Assembly (NCBI GenBank): GCA_000169115.1
Contig: AAVV01000002.1
Coordinates: 248,001 to 312,000, forward strand
DNA length: 64,000 bases
Reading direction: 5' to 3'
DNA from: a marine gamma proteobacterium HTCC2080
GTDB lineage: Bacteria > Pseudomonadota > Gammaproteobacteria > Pseudomonadales > Halieaceae
The notes under the pieces were generated by a model, which had not been told where the DNA came from, ran no database searches, and worked only from the letters and a program-made list of their open reading frames with translations. This document shows positions 27,938 through 36,472 of the stretch, piece after piece. Position 1 is the first letter of the stretch; each line of letters begins with the position of its first letter. The translations under genes and the position numbers were made by a program.

Positions 27938-29590
27938 ATGCCGCCAGATAATAACGATACAGCGCCTCACGCTTCACCCCACTTTCACATCGGACGCTAT
28001 TCGGTGGGTGGACCCTATGCCAAATATGTTCTCTTTCTTCTAATACTTGTCTACGCAATGAACCTGCTCGATCGCCAAATTCTGGCCATACTGGCCGGTG
28101 AGATCCAGGCAGATCTCGGGATCAGCGACTCGCAAATGGGATTTTTGTATGGGACATCATTTGCCGTCTTCTACGCCATCTTTGGTTTGCCACTGGGCCG
28201 ACTGGCTGACCTATGGGTACGTAAAACACTCATCGCCTGTGGACTTTTTACTTGGAGCATAATGACCATGCTCTGTGGAATGGCTGGAGGTGCAGCCAGC
28301 CTGACTTTCTTTAGGTTCGGCGTAGGTATTGGCGAAGCCACTGCGACGCCCTCTGCCTACTCCTTGCTGTCAGACTGGTTCGAGCCCAAAGATCGTGCTT
28401 CGGTCATCGCCATTTACTCGACCGGTGCTTACATCGGCATGGGCCTCAGTATGTTTATCGGTGGTTGGATAGTTGATTGGTGGAACTTGAGCTACCCCGA
28501 TATTGCCAACGCCCCACTCGGACTTAAAGGGTGGCAGGTGACCTTTATAATTGTTGGTGCGCCGGGCATTTTGTTAGCAGCATTATTCCAGACACTTAAA
28601 GAGCCTGTGCGCGGATACAGTGAAAATGTAACGAGCGTACAAAATCATCCCCACCCATTTAAAGAATGCTTGCGAGAGCTTGCGAGTATTATTCCTCCGT
28701 TTTCAATGATCAGCCTGTATCGTCAAGTGGGCTTTACCTCACCATTAATCGTTAATATTGTTGCAGCAATGTCGATTTTCGCTGTGGCAGGTATCGTGAG
28801 CCATCTGACTGGGCGCGTAACACAGTGGGTTGTTCTCGGCGTGGGTATCTATGCAATGTTTAGCTGGGCAAAGTCACTTGCAATTAGAGATCCCGCGACT
28901 TACGCCATGCTCTTTCGCTGTAAGTCGATGATCTATGCAAATCTCGCCTTTCCAATCATTACATTTATTACCTATGGCTTTGCCTTGTGGTTGGCACAGT
29001 ACTTATTGAGAAAATTTGACACCGATTTATCTGAGCTTGGCATGGTGCTAGGGCTGACGACCGCCATTTGTGGCGGTTTAGGGGTGGCTGCAGGAGGTAT
29101 CATTGCAGATCTGTTGAAGCGTTATGTTCGAGACGACGCCCATGTCTTCATGGGCCTTATCTCGGGGGTGTTAACCACCATTGCCGCTTTTTTTGTGCTT
29201 AACGCAGAAACTCTGGAAAGCGCCTACATAGCAAACGCGGCACTTCAGTTTGTCGGCGTGCTTTGGACCGGCGCCGGTGGTGGCATTATTACGACTTTGG
29301 TACTTCCCAGAATGCGCGCCACCGCCTCCGCCTTTTATCTGGCCATGGGTACTTTTCTAGGTCTCGCTATGGGCCCATTTACCATAGGGTATCTTAGCGA
29401 TACGTTTCAGGCAGCAGGAAACAGCCCCTCTGACGCTCTAGGCCTGAGTTTGAAGCTTGCGCTGCTTGTTTTTATTATTGTGGCGGTATTTACCCTCTTG
29501 TTATTTCGCCATTATCGAGCCGACTTCAATAGTCGAGAACAACGCGCAGTGGCCGCCGGGGAGCCTGCTCAAAATTTGGCCTACCCATAA
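27938..29590 (+). CDS. MFS transporter, spinster-like
   Basis: A 550-residue major-facilitator protein with about 12 membrane segments and a long central loop region. Recognisable are YAMNLLDRQILAILAGEIQ in the first helix, GRLADLWVRK in loop 2-3 and GIGEATATPSAYSLL in helix 4-5. The LDRQ first-helix motif is shared with the spinster-like carriers of proteobacteria that accompany TonB receptors. It probably moves the imported substrate across the inner membrane. It follows the SDR on the same strand. A related carrier, also next to a receptor, lies at 33346. Confidence 0.88.
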   Translation: MPPDNNDTAPHASPHFHIGRYSVGGPYAKYVLFLLILVYAMNLLDRQILAILAGEIQADLGISDSQMGFLYGTSFAVFYAIFGLPLGRLADLWVRKTLIACGLFTWSIMTMLCGMAGGAASLTFFRFGVGIGEATATPSAYSLLSDWFEPKDRASVIAIYSTGAYIGMGLSMFIGGWIVDWWNLSYPDIANAPLGLKGWQVTFIIVGAPGILLAALFQTLKEPVRGYSENVTSVQNHPHPFKECLRELASIIPPFSMISLYRQVGFTSPLIVNIVAAMSIFAVAGIVSHLTGRVTQWVVLGVGIYAMFSWAKSLAIRDPATYAMLFRCKSMIYANLAFPIITFITYGFALWLAQYLLRKFDTDLSELGMVLGLTTAICGGLGVAAGGIIADLLKRYVRDDAHVFMGLISGVLTTIAAFFVLNAETLESAYIANAALQFVGVLWTGAGGGIITTLVLPRMRATASAFYLAMGTFLGLAMGPFTIGYLSDTFQAAGNSPSDALGLSLKLALLVFIIVAVFTLLLFRHYRADFNSREQRAVAAGEPAQNLAYP

Positions 29591-29705
29591 GTTCACGCTG
29601 AAAGATATGTCCTTCTCACCGCATTCTTGTCATCATTCGAATGCTGGACCACCCAGCCCCCCGACTTTAACCCATGACCAAGGCCAACGACTTTTCCCTC
29701 CATGC

Positions 29706-29753
29706 GCGGGTGAGCTGTTGGGGGCATAAGCGGGTGAGCTGTTGGGGGCATAA
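29706..29753. repeat. two-copy 24-bp tandem repeat
   Basis: Two identical adjacent 24-base units, each beginning GCGGGTGAGCTG and ending GGGGGCATAA. It sits just before the left edge of the decayed duplicate and could mark a recombination or slippage site. Confidence 0.9.
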
Positions 29754-29779
29754 AAAGTACAAGCGTAAGCGGCTGTTAA

Positions 29780-29993
29780 GCTTCACATCGGTGGCGGCTC
29801 GTCTTTGATTTTTGGCCGGTAAAAAAATCAACCTGGCGCCCATCCAAAACACTAACGGCTAAAGAATCTCTATCACCTCATCTGGGTCCATGTAAGGGCC
29901 GCGCTCATCCACGTAAACAAACAGAGCCCAGATAAACACAAAAATAAGGGCCCCTTTTCCTCCAAGGTGTATTGAACTATTGATTTACCGCAC
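29780..29993 (-). pseudogene. decayed copy of the small two-helix membrane protein gene
   Basis: Equivalent to the intact gene at 19814-20026. The GTG start and upstream GGAGG are still present. The second codon after the start is now TAA (29985-29987), the internal Met is ATA, and a Trp codon has become TAG after VIEIL. Parts such as FVFIWALFVYVDERGPYM still read in frame, so decay is recent compared with the surrounding non-coding changes. Confidence 0.8.
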
Positions 29994-30575
29994 CGGGTTA
30001 CCTCCTAATTGTATTGACTCAACGTTAGCAGATTGGTTATGACGATGTGTCGACTGCAACTCGCCTCAATGCAGCACGTTACGCAACCTAAACCTACCCA
30101 CCAAGGAATTGAACCAAAGGATTAAGCTGAGTGCGAAGCGATGTCGCCCGAGAGTAAATAACTGCTGAATTGGCTAAGGAAATTTCGCCATCTTCTGGGG
30201 CACTTTACCCGCGGATTTTTTGCCTAGCCCAGGTGAGAAATCGCCAAAACTGGCCTAGATGCACTGCCCCTGAGGCCAATTTAGCCGGCAGTGAAGCACT
30301 AACATTTACGCCGGAGATAGGCGGTTAACTAGCAACCATTAAGTCACGGCCGGGAATTAAGGTGAGACTTCTTACAGCCTAGTAACTCGGCAAGTGAAGC
30401 GCTAGAGCAGCTGCAACCTTGAATGCCTCTTCAAAACTGCCGTTACGCTGGTTTGGTTAGAAACTGCTCGCGCAACACCGACTTTTGAATTTTGGTGGTA
30501 GAAATTGGCCATTCATTTCGTAACCTAACGACTCGCGGCACTTTAGAGGGCGCAATTCAAAGGACGCAATTTGAG
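29789..30575. repeat. segmental repeat, copy 2 (decayed)
   Basis: A direct repeat of 19827-20635. Identity is high enough to follow by eye throughout, with point changes and small indels in both coding and non-coding parts. It ends inside the ligase-derived segment, about 125 bases past the ligase stop codon. Confidence 0.9.
30443..30575 (-). pseudogene. 3' fragment of an acyl-CoA ligase gene
   Basis: About 34 codons match the C-terminus of the ligase at 20510-22123, reading KVPRVVRLRNEWPISTT and then KIQKSVLREQF to a TAA at 30443. The catalytic Lys is still encoded. A 14-base insertion breaks the frame just upstream and homology then ends. There is no start codon or N-terminal domain, so this is a remnant of duplication. 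Confidence 0.85.
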
Positions 30576-30764
30576 ACCCCTTGGTCGAGCAGCCCGAAAC
30601 GTCACACAATAGATTCGGTACCTAAGGGAAGGCTATAAGGTCTTGTTACGATATGTAGTTTTTTAGCCATAACCTTTAAAAAGCAATCTTGCACCCAATG
30701 CACCACTTGTTTTCGCCTAAATTAGCTGCCCGTTACCGACAACTCAGCGAAAGCTTCCCTCACC

Positions 30765-30814
30765 AAAGAGTCAAATTCTAAATTTTTACGGGTGTTCAAA
30801 AAATACAATTTGGA
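30765..30814. promoter_or_regulatory. shared AT-rich promoter element, copy C
   Basis: AAAGAGTCAAATTCTAAATT, then TTTACGGGTGTTCAAAAAAT and ACAATTTGG. The left flank AAAGAGTCAA matches copy A and the ACGGG centre matches copy B. It lies about 150-200 bases upstream of the second receptor gene. Confidence 0.55.
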
Positions 30815-30964
30815 TGAATGGGCTTTCTCATGCGTTACTCATTTTTGCGATTACATGATCCTTCATCAAAGGATTAGATGTATCGGGCAGGTAGCACGCG
30901 CTGCAGTGCCGAAAAATACTAAGAAATAAAAGCGACAATCAAGCAATAACAAAAATGGAGTTCA

Positions 30965-33241
30965 ATGATGCGAATTGAGTGTAAACGGAAATTACCTCTA
31001 CTAATGTCACTAGCGTTTCTTTCTTTTGGCCAAAATATTTCGGCTGCACCCATCGAAGAAATAATTGTTATTTCAAGTAAGCAGGCCGCAGGAATTTCGA
31101 CTCAGGAGTTAGCAGGTTCAGTAGTTACATTTAACGAAGCCGCGTTAAAGCAGTCCTTCACCGTCGATTTGGTCGATATTGGCAAAATGGTGGCAAACGC
31201 CGAGCTCAACAATGTGGGTACTTATGCGAGTTATCCCAATTTCTTCATTAGAGGAATGGGCGTCAATGGTTCGACTCGGACAAATGATCCCAAAGTGGGT
31301 GTTTTTGTCGATGGTATTTATGTCGGCTACAACGCCGGTGCGCTCTCGAGCACCTTTGATTTAGAAGCAGTAGAAGTCTTACGCGGTCCACAAGGCACAC
31401 TACTCGGTAGAAATGTGACCGGTGGTGCGGTGTTGGTGAAATCGAAGAGGCCCGGTAATGAATTTGGATTTAATGCCGAAGTGTCGGTGGGTAATTATGG
31501 CACCACCGAGTTCAACGCAAGCGTTGAAGGACCTCTTGGGAAAAACGTATTCGGAAAAGTCGCCTTTGTTAAGATGGATCGAGATGGCTATTTCGAAGAC
31601 AACAACGGCGGTAGCATCGACCTTAATATTTATCCCGATGGTATGCCCGATACCGATACAGGCGATAAGGTGGGGATGGACCTGACGATCGTCAGGCCAA
31701 TGCTCCGATTTGAATTCTCTGACAACTTTGAAGCCACTGTCATCGCAGAGTTCTTAAAGAACGATGCGGGAAGTGCCAACTCTCAAAATGTTGCGCACAA
31801 CTGCGTGCCTATCCCTGGCGTCGATAACCGTAATATCGTCTGTGGCGAGGGTAGCCAGTTTCTCGCTCAGAACCGGTGGGGTTATACGCCACCGGACGAT
31901 AAATATGAGATCAATCATGATCTGATCGGATACACCGAGCTAGAAACTAACTCGATCGTCTTAGATGCAACCTGGGATCTAGGACACGGAATTGTCACCA
32001 CCATCGCGGGTTATCGCGATGTCGAATACAACTCAAGCACGGACTTTGATGGTACGCCATTCACCATTTTCCACTTCAACGACAACAAAGAAGAGCAAGA
32101 TCAGACGAGCATTGAGGTGAGATATTCTTCGACTTTCTCCGATCGCTTTAACTTTGTCGTCGGCGTAAATCAGTTTCAGCAAAACTATTCCATTGGTGAG
32201 CGGAGAAACTTTTTTATAGCATTGAACTCGGCGACTTACTCAGAAACAGAACACGACACCTTTGGCATATTCGGCGAGATCAATTTTAACGTTACCGATG
32301 CACTGTCGCTGACCGCAGGCGGCAGGTGGACAAAGGAAGAAAAGAGCATCGATATTGGCATTTTAGGGTCCTGTGAGTTGGATTTCTCTTCGTGTACCAA
32401 TAATGCCTCGAATGAGAAAGATTGGTCTAACTTCTCACCAAAAGTAGCTGCGCAGTATCAGTTTACTGACGATATGATGGCTTATGCTAGCTGGACCCGA
32501 GGGTTTGCGAGCGGCGTATTCAACGCCAGAGCGGCAACACTCGACGCTGTTGGCCCTACCGACCCCGAGTCTGTTGACTCTATCGAAGTGGGCTTTAAAA
32601 CCAGCTTCCTAGATGGTCGCGGTATTTTCAATATCGCATACTTCCAAGCTGACTACGAAGACCTAATCCTCTTTGTAAATAATCCCTGCGATAATTGTGG
32701 CGCCAGCTTGATTAATTTCAATGCGGGAGAGGCCGAAATCAGTGGTTTTGAGGCCGAAGTGCAGTTCCAGCCTGTTGAGGGACTGAGACTAGAAGCATCT
32801 GTCGGCACGGTGGATCCTGAATTTACCAGCATCAAATACTTCGATGCGAATGCTGATGGCGTGGTGGATTCCAAAGATAATGCGCTGGCCCGGACATGGG
32901 ATTTCCAGAAAGTTGCAGAGTTGAGCTATAACGTCGCAGGCACGTATACGATGAATATGGCACAGGGAGGCTCGTTAATGACACGAGCGGCCTACTCATG
33001 GCGTGATGACTATATGACCGATCTTTACAACAAGCCGTGGTTGCAACAAAAGTCGTTCGGGCTTTTAGACGCGAGTCTTACTTATACTTCGCCAAACCAG
33101 TCCGTTCGCGTATCCGTGTACGGTAAAAATCTGACTGACGAGGAGTACTTTGATTACGCTGCAGATGTTGGCACGCTTGACTCTGCGCGTTGGGGTGGTG
33201 CCCCAAGAACGTATGGCGTGCGAGTGTCTTATCAATATTGA
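30965..33241 (+). CDS. TonB-dependent outer-membrane receptor
   Basis: A 758-residue receptor of the same broad class as the first but clearly different in sequence. The signal peptide ends about SAAP, followed by the TonB box IEEIIVISSKQ, the plug with FFIRGMGVNGSTRTND and VLRGPQGTLLGRNVTGG, and a barrel ending YGVRVSYQY. Two ATG codons lie in tandem at 30965 and 30968, with TGGAG just upstream. It is followed by a terminator and then the second MFS carrier. It may import a substrate related to that of the first receptor, since both share the AT-rich upstream element. Confidence 0.92.
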   Translation: MMRIECKRKLPLLMSLAFLSFGQNISAAPIEEIIVISSKQAAGISTQELAGSVVTFNEAALKQSFTVDLVDIGKMVANAELNNVGTYASYPNFFIRGMGVNGSTRTNDPKVGVFVDGIYVGYNAGALSSTFDLEAVEVLRGPQGTLLGRNVTGGAVLVKSKRPGNEFGFNAEVSVGNYGTTEFNASVEGPLGKNVFGKVAFVKMDRDGYFEDNNGGSIDLNIYPDGMPDTDTGDKVGMDLTIVRPMLRFEFSDNFEATVIAEFLKNDAGSANSQNVAHNCVPIPGVDNRNIVCGEGSQFLAQNRWGYTPPDDKYEINHDLIGYTELETNSIVLDATWDLGHGIVTTIAGYRDVEYNSSTDFDGTPFTIFHFNDNKEEQDQTSIEVRYSSTFSDRFNFVVGVNQFQQNYSIGERRNFFIALNSATYSETEHDTFGIFGEINFNVTDALSLTAGGRWTKEEKSIDIGILGSCELDFSSCTNNASNEKDWSNFSPKVAAQYQFTDDMMAYASWTRGFASGVFNARAATLDAVGPTDPESVDSIEVGFKTSFLDGRGIFNIAYFQADYEDLILFVNNPCDNCGASLINFNAGEAEISGFEAEVQFQPVEGLRLEASVGTVDPEFTSIKYFDANADGVVDSKDNALARTWDFQKVAELSYNVAGTYTMNMAQGGSLMTRAAYSWRDDYMTDLYNKPWLQQKSFGLLDASLTYTSPNQSVRVSVYGKNLTDEEYFDYAADVGTLDSARWGGAPRTYGVRVSYQY

Positions 33242-33270
33242 AGACTTAAATTAAACAACTCACTGTATAA

Positions 33271-33298
33271 GAGGGGGCGTAAGCCCCTTTTTTATTTT
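33271..33298 (+). terminator. rho-independent terminator after the second TonB receptor
   Basis: GGGGC (33274-33278), loop GTAA, GCCCC (33283-33287), then TTTTTTATTTT. It begins about 30 bases after the receptor stop. Confidence 0.88.
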
Positions 33299-33345
33299 AC
33301 GATTCAGTCCGTCAAAGTTGTTGAAAAGCAAGCTAGGAATTTTAT

Positions 33346-34665
33346 ATGACGTCATCGATGGATAAGCGAGCAAGTAGTCATGCTTGGTGGGCACTGGCGT
33401 TATTAACAGCCACCTATACGTTTTCTTTCGTCGATCGACAAATTGTTAATCTCTTAGTGGACCCGATTCGCACTGATCTTGAACTTTCAGATTCACAGGT
33501 CAGTTTTCTTCAAGGGCTGGCCTTTGCACTACCTTATGTTCTGTTAAGTATACCGGTAGGCAGAATCGTGGATCGTGCTAATCGCATTCGTGTACTAATT
33601 ATCGGCATTCTCATATGGACCATAAGCTGCATGATGTGTGGCACGGCGAACAGCTTCTGGCAGCTTGGTATCGCCCGAATGGGTATTGGCGGAGGCGAGG
33701 CGAGCGTGACCCCGGCCTCTTGGTCGCTATTGGCCGACTACTTCCCTCCAGAGCAACGTGCATTACCGATTAGCATTTTTTTGATGGGTCCTTATCTTGG
33801 CGCTGGCTTATCGCTCCTATTGGGCGCAGAAGTCATTAGCTGGGCTAGCGGTCTCGGGCAGATCGAACTCCCAATAGTAGGCGTTATTGCGCCATGGCAG
33901 CTGACGTTTATGCTCGTGGCCCTACCAGGGGTCGTGATCGCACTACTATTACCGCTGCTAAAAGAGCCTGTTAGACAAGAACGGCTTGGTACCGACGCTC
34001 AGGCGATGACTTGGAAGAAGGTGGGCCAATATATATGGCCAAGAAGACAACTGTTTGGTGCGTACCTATTAGGTTCGCCTTTCCTTGTGTTGGTACTGTA
34101 TGCCCTTCAAGCATGGATCCCCAGTTTATTAGTGCGCGTACATGAGCTCGACATTGTCCAAGCGGGCCGCTATTACGGAACCATCGCATTGATTGCAGGT
34201 TCCGCGGGGGTATTAAGTGGGCCAGTTTTTGCGCGCTGGTTGTCTCACAGAGTCAACGCTGAGCGAGCGCCATTGATCGTAATTTTCATCAGCATACTTG
34301 TGCTCATCCCATTCGTTATCGCCGCAGGTCTAGCGACCTCACTGACCGCAGCACTGATTTTTATATCGTTTGCGAGCTATTGGGTGACCTTTCCGTTGGC
34401 ACTCTTTGCTACTGGACTACAAAATGCATCGCCAAACGAGCTTCGTGGGCTAATGGCAGGTTGCTACGTTTTAGCAACTAATCTTATCGGGTTGGCATTA
34501 GGACCATCGAGCGTGGCTTTAGTCAGTGATTATGTGTTTCAAAGTGATACTGCAGTAGGTAAGTCATTAGCATTGATTGCGGCTATTTTTCTACCGCTGG
34601 CCGCGTTATTAGTCTGGCGAGGGCTCCGTGCGATGAGGAAGATAGAGGCTCAAGAGGCATCATAG
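33346..34665 (+). CDS. MFS transporter, spinster-like
   Basis: A 439-residue MFS carrier with about 12 membrane segments. FSFVDRQIVNLLVDPIRTDL in helix 1, GRIVDRANRIRV in loop 2-3 and GIGGGEASVTPASWSLL in helix 4-5 place it in the same subgroup as the carrier at 27938, though it is over 100 residues shorter because the central insertion is missing. It begins 105 bases after the receptor, beyond a terminator, so it may have its own promoter or depend on read-through. The likely role is inner-membrane transport of the receptor's ligand. Confidence 0.88.
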   Translation: MTSSMDKRASSHAWWALALLTATYTFSFVDRQIVNLLVDPIRTDLELSDSQVSFLQGLAFALPYVLLSIPVGRIVDRANRIRVLIIGILIWTISCMMCGTANSFWQLGIARMGIGGGEASVTPASWSLLADYFPPEQRALPISIFLMGPYLGAGLSLLLGAEVISWASGLGQIELPIVGVIAPWQLTFMLVALPGVVIALLLPLLKEPVRQERLGTDAQAMTWKKVGQYIWPRRQLFGAYLLGSPFLVLVLYALQAWIPSLLVRVHELDIVQAGRYYGTIALIAGSAGVLSGPVFARWLSHRVNAERAPLIVIFISILVLIPFVIAAGLATSLTAALIFISFASYWVTFPLALFATGLQNASPNELRGLMAGCYVLATNLIGLALGPSSVALVSDYVFQSDTAVGKSLALIAAIFLPLAALLVWRGLRAMRKIEAQEAS

Positions 34666-34740
34666 AACGTACCGAAATCTACACAAAGACATGGGACTAA
34701 CTATGTGTCTTAGCTTGCCGCGCTACTGGATGTGGCAAAC

Positions 34741-34772
34741 AAAAAACCATGGGATTAACTCAATGGTTTTTC
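34741..34772. terminator. bidirectional terminator-like hairpin
   Basis: AAAACCAT (34743-34750) pairs with ATGGTTTT (34763-34770), with A- and T-runs on the two sides. It lies between the MFS stop and the receptor relic on the opposite strand, where the intact receptor has its own terminator. Confidence 0.6.
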
Positions 34773-34789
34773 GACATACCAATCAAGCG

Positions 34790-34960
34790 CTAGAAATTTA
34801 CGAACAACTCATTACCAAGCGTTCAACCTTCAGACTGCTGACCGCAAGTCACGAACGTACTAGTCGCTCGACTCAAACAGTTTGTGTTGTCTTCCATATT
34901 TTTGACGAAAGCCGCTGTTTTGTAAGCATCACGATCGTAAGAAATCGAAAGAGTCGGCTC
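34790..34960 (-). pseudogene. 3' fragment of a TonB receptor gene
   Basis: About 56 codons match the last part of the receptor at 24143-26599. The relic reads TLSISYDRDAYKTAAFVKN, MEDNTNCLSRATSTFVTCG and QQSEG, then a TGA replaces an Arg codon. TLGNELFVNF and the natural stop at 34790-34792 follow in the same frame. Homology ends abruptly upstream. It belongs to a gene otherwise deleted and supports a past duplication of the receptor region. Confidence 0.85.
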
Positions 34961-35099
34961 GTTTCGTATCGGAAAAATCACTACAAAATAATTTTGGAAT
35001 AACATGCTCAACACGGTATTGTTAAGCAGGATCTCCTGATTACCCGCTGTTATTAGGTAGGTAACAGGCGACCGTTCAGCGGCCAGTACGGAATGCGCA

Positions 35100-35687
35100 A
35101 TGCAGATATATAAGCCGAACAAGCCAAAAGGCGCCAAGCGCAGAGAGAGTATTATCAAAGGGTTTGTTTCTGCACTTGAGAAACAGGGCTTCTCTAATAC
35201 CTCAATGGCTGGGGTAGCCCATGAAGCGGGTATTGCTCCTAGTCACGTGTTCTATTATTTCAAATCTACCACAGACATTTTGCGCGAAGTATTTAAACAC
35301 CGCTGCGAAGCCATCGTTGAAGGTATGGAGGCACTAAAAGAACAAGACTTTGAATCCAAAATCAATTATCTATCTGACTTTTTCTATACCGAAAATAAAT
35401 CGGTAAACCATCTCACCACCGGCGTCATGTATGAGGCTATTGGTGCGTCCGTAACCGACCCTACTTTGGCAGTGCACAAAGAGGAAATGGATCGGTGCTG
35501 CATTGAACTCCTCGCAGGGGTATTTAAAAACGGCAGTATGGACGATGAAGAACGCACTGAGCGCGCTGAAATTTTATATTCCTGTATCGCAGGATCTAAG
35601 CTCAATGGATATTTTAGTCAAGATGCAGATTTAACGCATGGCCGATCTCTCTTTATAAAAGCCGCTTACTTACTAGCCAAAGATTAA
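35100..35687 (+). CDS. TetR family transcriptional regulator
   Basis: A 195-residue repressor-type protein. The N-terminal helix-turn-helix (about 14-60) reads RRESIIKGFVSALEKQGF, SNTSMAGVAHEAGIAPSHV and FYYFKSTTDILREVF, which is the canonical TetR pattern. The C-terminal part is helical with a TetR_C-like ligand pocket. It is the only regulator in the receptor/ligase island and lies at its right end, so it probably controls the island. The AT-rich element in three promoters is a candidate binding site. Confidence 0.85.
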   Translation: MQIYKPNKPKGAKRRESIIKGFVSALEKQGFSNTSMAGVAHEAGIAPSHVFYYFKSTTDILREVFKHRCEAIVEGMEALKEQDFESKINYLSDFFYTENKSVNHLTTGVMYEAIGASVTDPTLAVHKEEMDRCCIELLAGVFKNGSMDDEERTERAEILYSCIAGSKLNGYFSQDADLTHGRSLFIKAAYLLAKD

Positions 35688-36125
35688 AGCAACCACACTG
35701 CACCTGGACAGTAAGTCGTTATCCCCGTGGCTTCTCCATCGACTTGCTAATTTATTCGGCCAAGCGGCGACCGCAGATGAGCCTAGTAAGGCTTTGATAA
35801 AATTCTCCTGCCAAGCAAAGGCGCTCAACTGGTAAGTGCGTTGCTGGCCCTTATCCGTCAACGCCTAGAGTTTCATGCTTGCCGTAAAGCCCCAAATTTA
35901 TTGCTAGTGAACCACTGTCAATTTGCTTCTTCACGTGATGTTTCCAGATGAAAGGGATGCCGATAGCTCTTGGAGCTCTTTTTTAAACACGTATTATGAG
36001 AGCATTCGAGGTGTGGCGATCTGTCTGGTGCGTTAATATTTTTGCGTATCCAACAGCGAATGAGCCGCTGGTAAACCCCTTCGCCGCTGTGCACACAGCA
36101 GTCTAGAGAATGATGGAGCGCATTG
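35688..36125. other. intergenic region after the TetR gene
   Basis: About 440 bases with no supported gene. A weak terminator-like stem AGCTC/GAGCT with six T residues lies at 35965-35984. The right end carries GGAG at about 36115, eight bases before the ATG at 36126. Confidence 0.45.
35965..35984 (+). terminator. weak terminator-like hairpin
   Basis: A 5-bp stem AGCTC-TTG-GAGCT is followed by C and six T residues. The stem is short and lies 280 bases after the TetR gene, so its role is uncertain. Confidence 0.35.
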
Positions 36126-36362
36126 ATGAAAAAAGGGCTGAGTACCGCACTGGCTTGGTGGGCATTTTTACATTTAGTACTGATCGCATTCACCCTTATC
36201 TTGCTCGAAGTTGCTGGAGTGCCACAGCGGGAATTTCCCTGGCTGTTTGAACTCTACTTTGACCAGGTGCTTAGGGGTGAGCGGGTCATCATTTTTGGCC
36301 TTCCCATCGTCATTTGGATAGCGCTGTGGTCTACGACGGGAAAACCCCGAGTCTTCCCCTAA
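36126..36362 (+). CDS. small two-helix membrane protein
   Basis: A 78-residue hydrophobic protein from the ATG at 36126 (GGAG eight bases upstream). Helix 1 covers ALAWWAFLHLVLIAFTLILL and helix 2 FGLPIVIWIALWS. Between them is a polar loop with PQREFPWLFELYFDQ. No family is recognised. It precedes the MddA-like gene by 110 bases on the same strand and may be co-transcribed with it. Confidence 0.6.
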   Translation: MKKGLSTALAWWAFLHLVLIAFTLILLEVAGVPQREFPWLFELYFDQVLRGERVIIFGLPIVIWIALWSTTGKPRVFP

Positions 36363-36472
36363 AAGGCATAAAATAATTTGCGCTATGCCAGTACACAGGA
36401 CCAGCAACTACTCGTTTCGTTCATGAGATGCTATGTTGCGGAAGTTTACGCTATGAAGTGTGGAGATAAGTA

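Larger units (their letters stand above)
29591..30964. other. non-coding and decayed region between the two halves of the island
   Basis: Nearly 1.4 kb without an intact gene. From left to right it holds a 24-bp tandem repeat (29706-29753), the decayed segmental repeat (29789-30575) with two gene relics, and copy C of the AT-rich element (30765-30814), followed by the promoter region of the second TonB receptor. Confidence 0.8.

Noticed and set aside
19827-30575. Composite transposon bounded by the 0.8-kb repeats
   Set aside because: The repeats carry no transposase and no terminal inverted repeats; they consist of a small gene, non-coding DNA and the ligase end, so plain duplication fits better.
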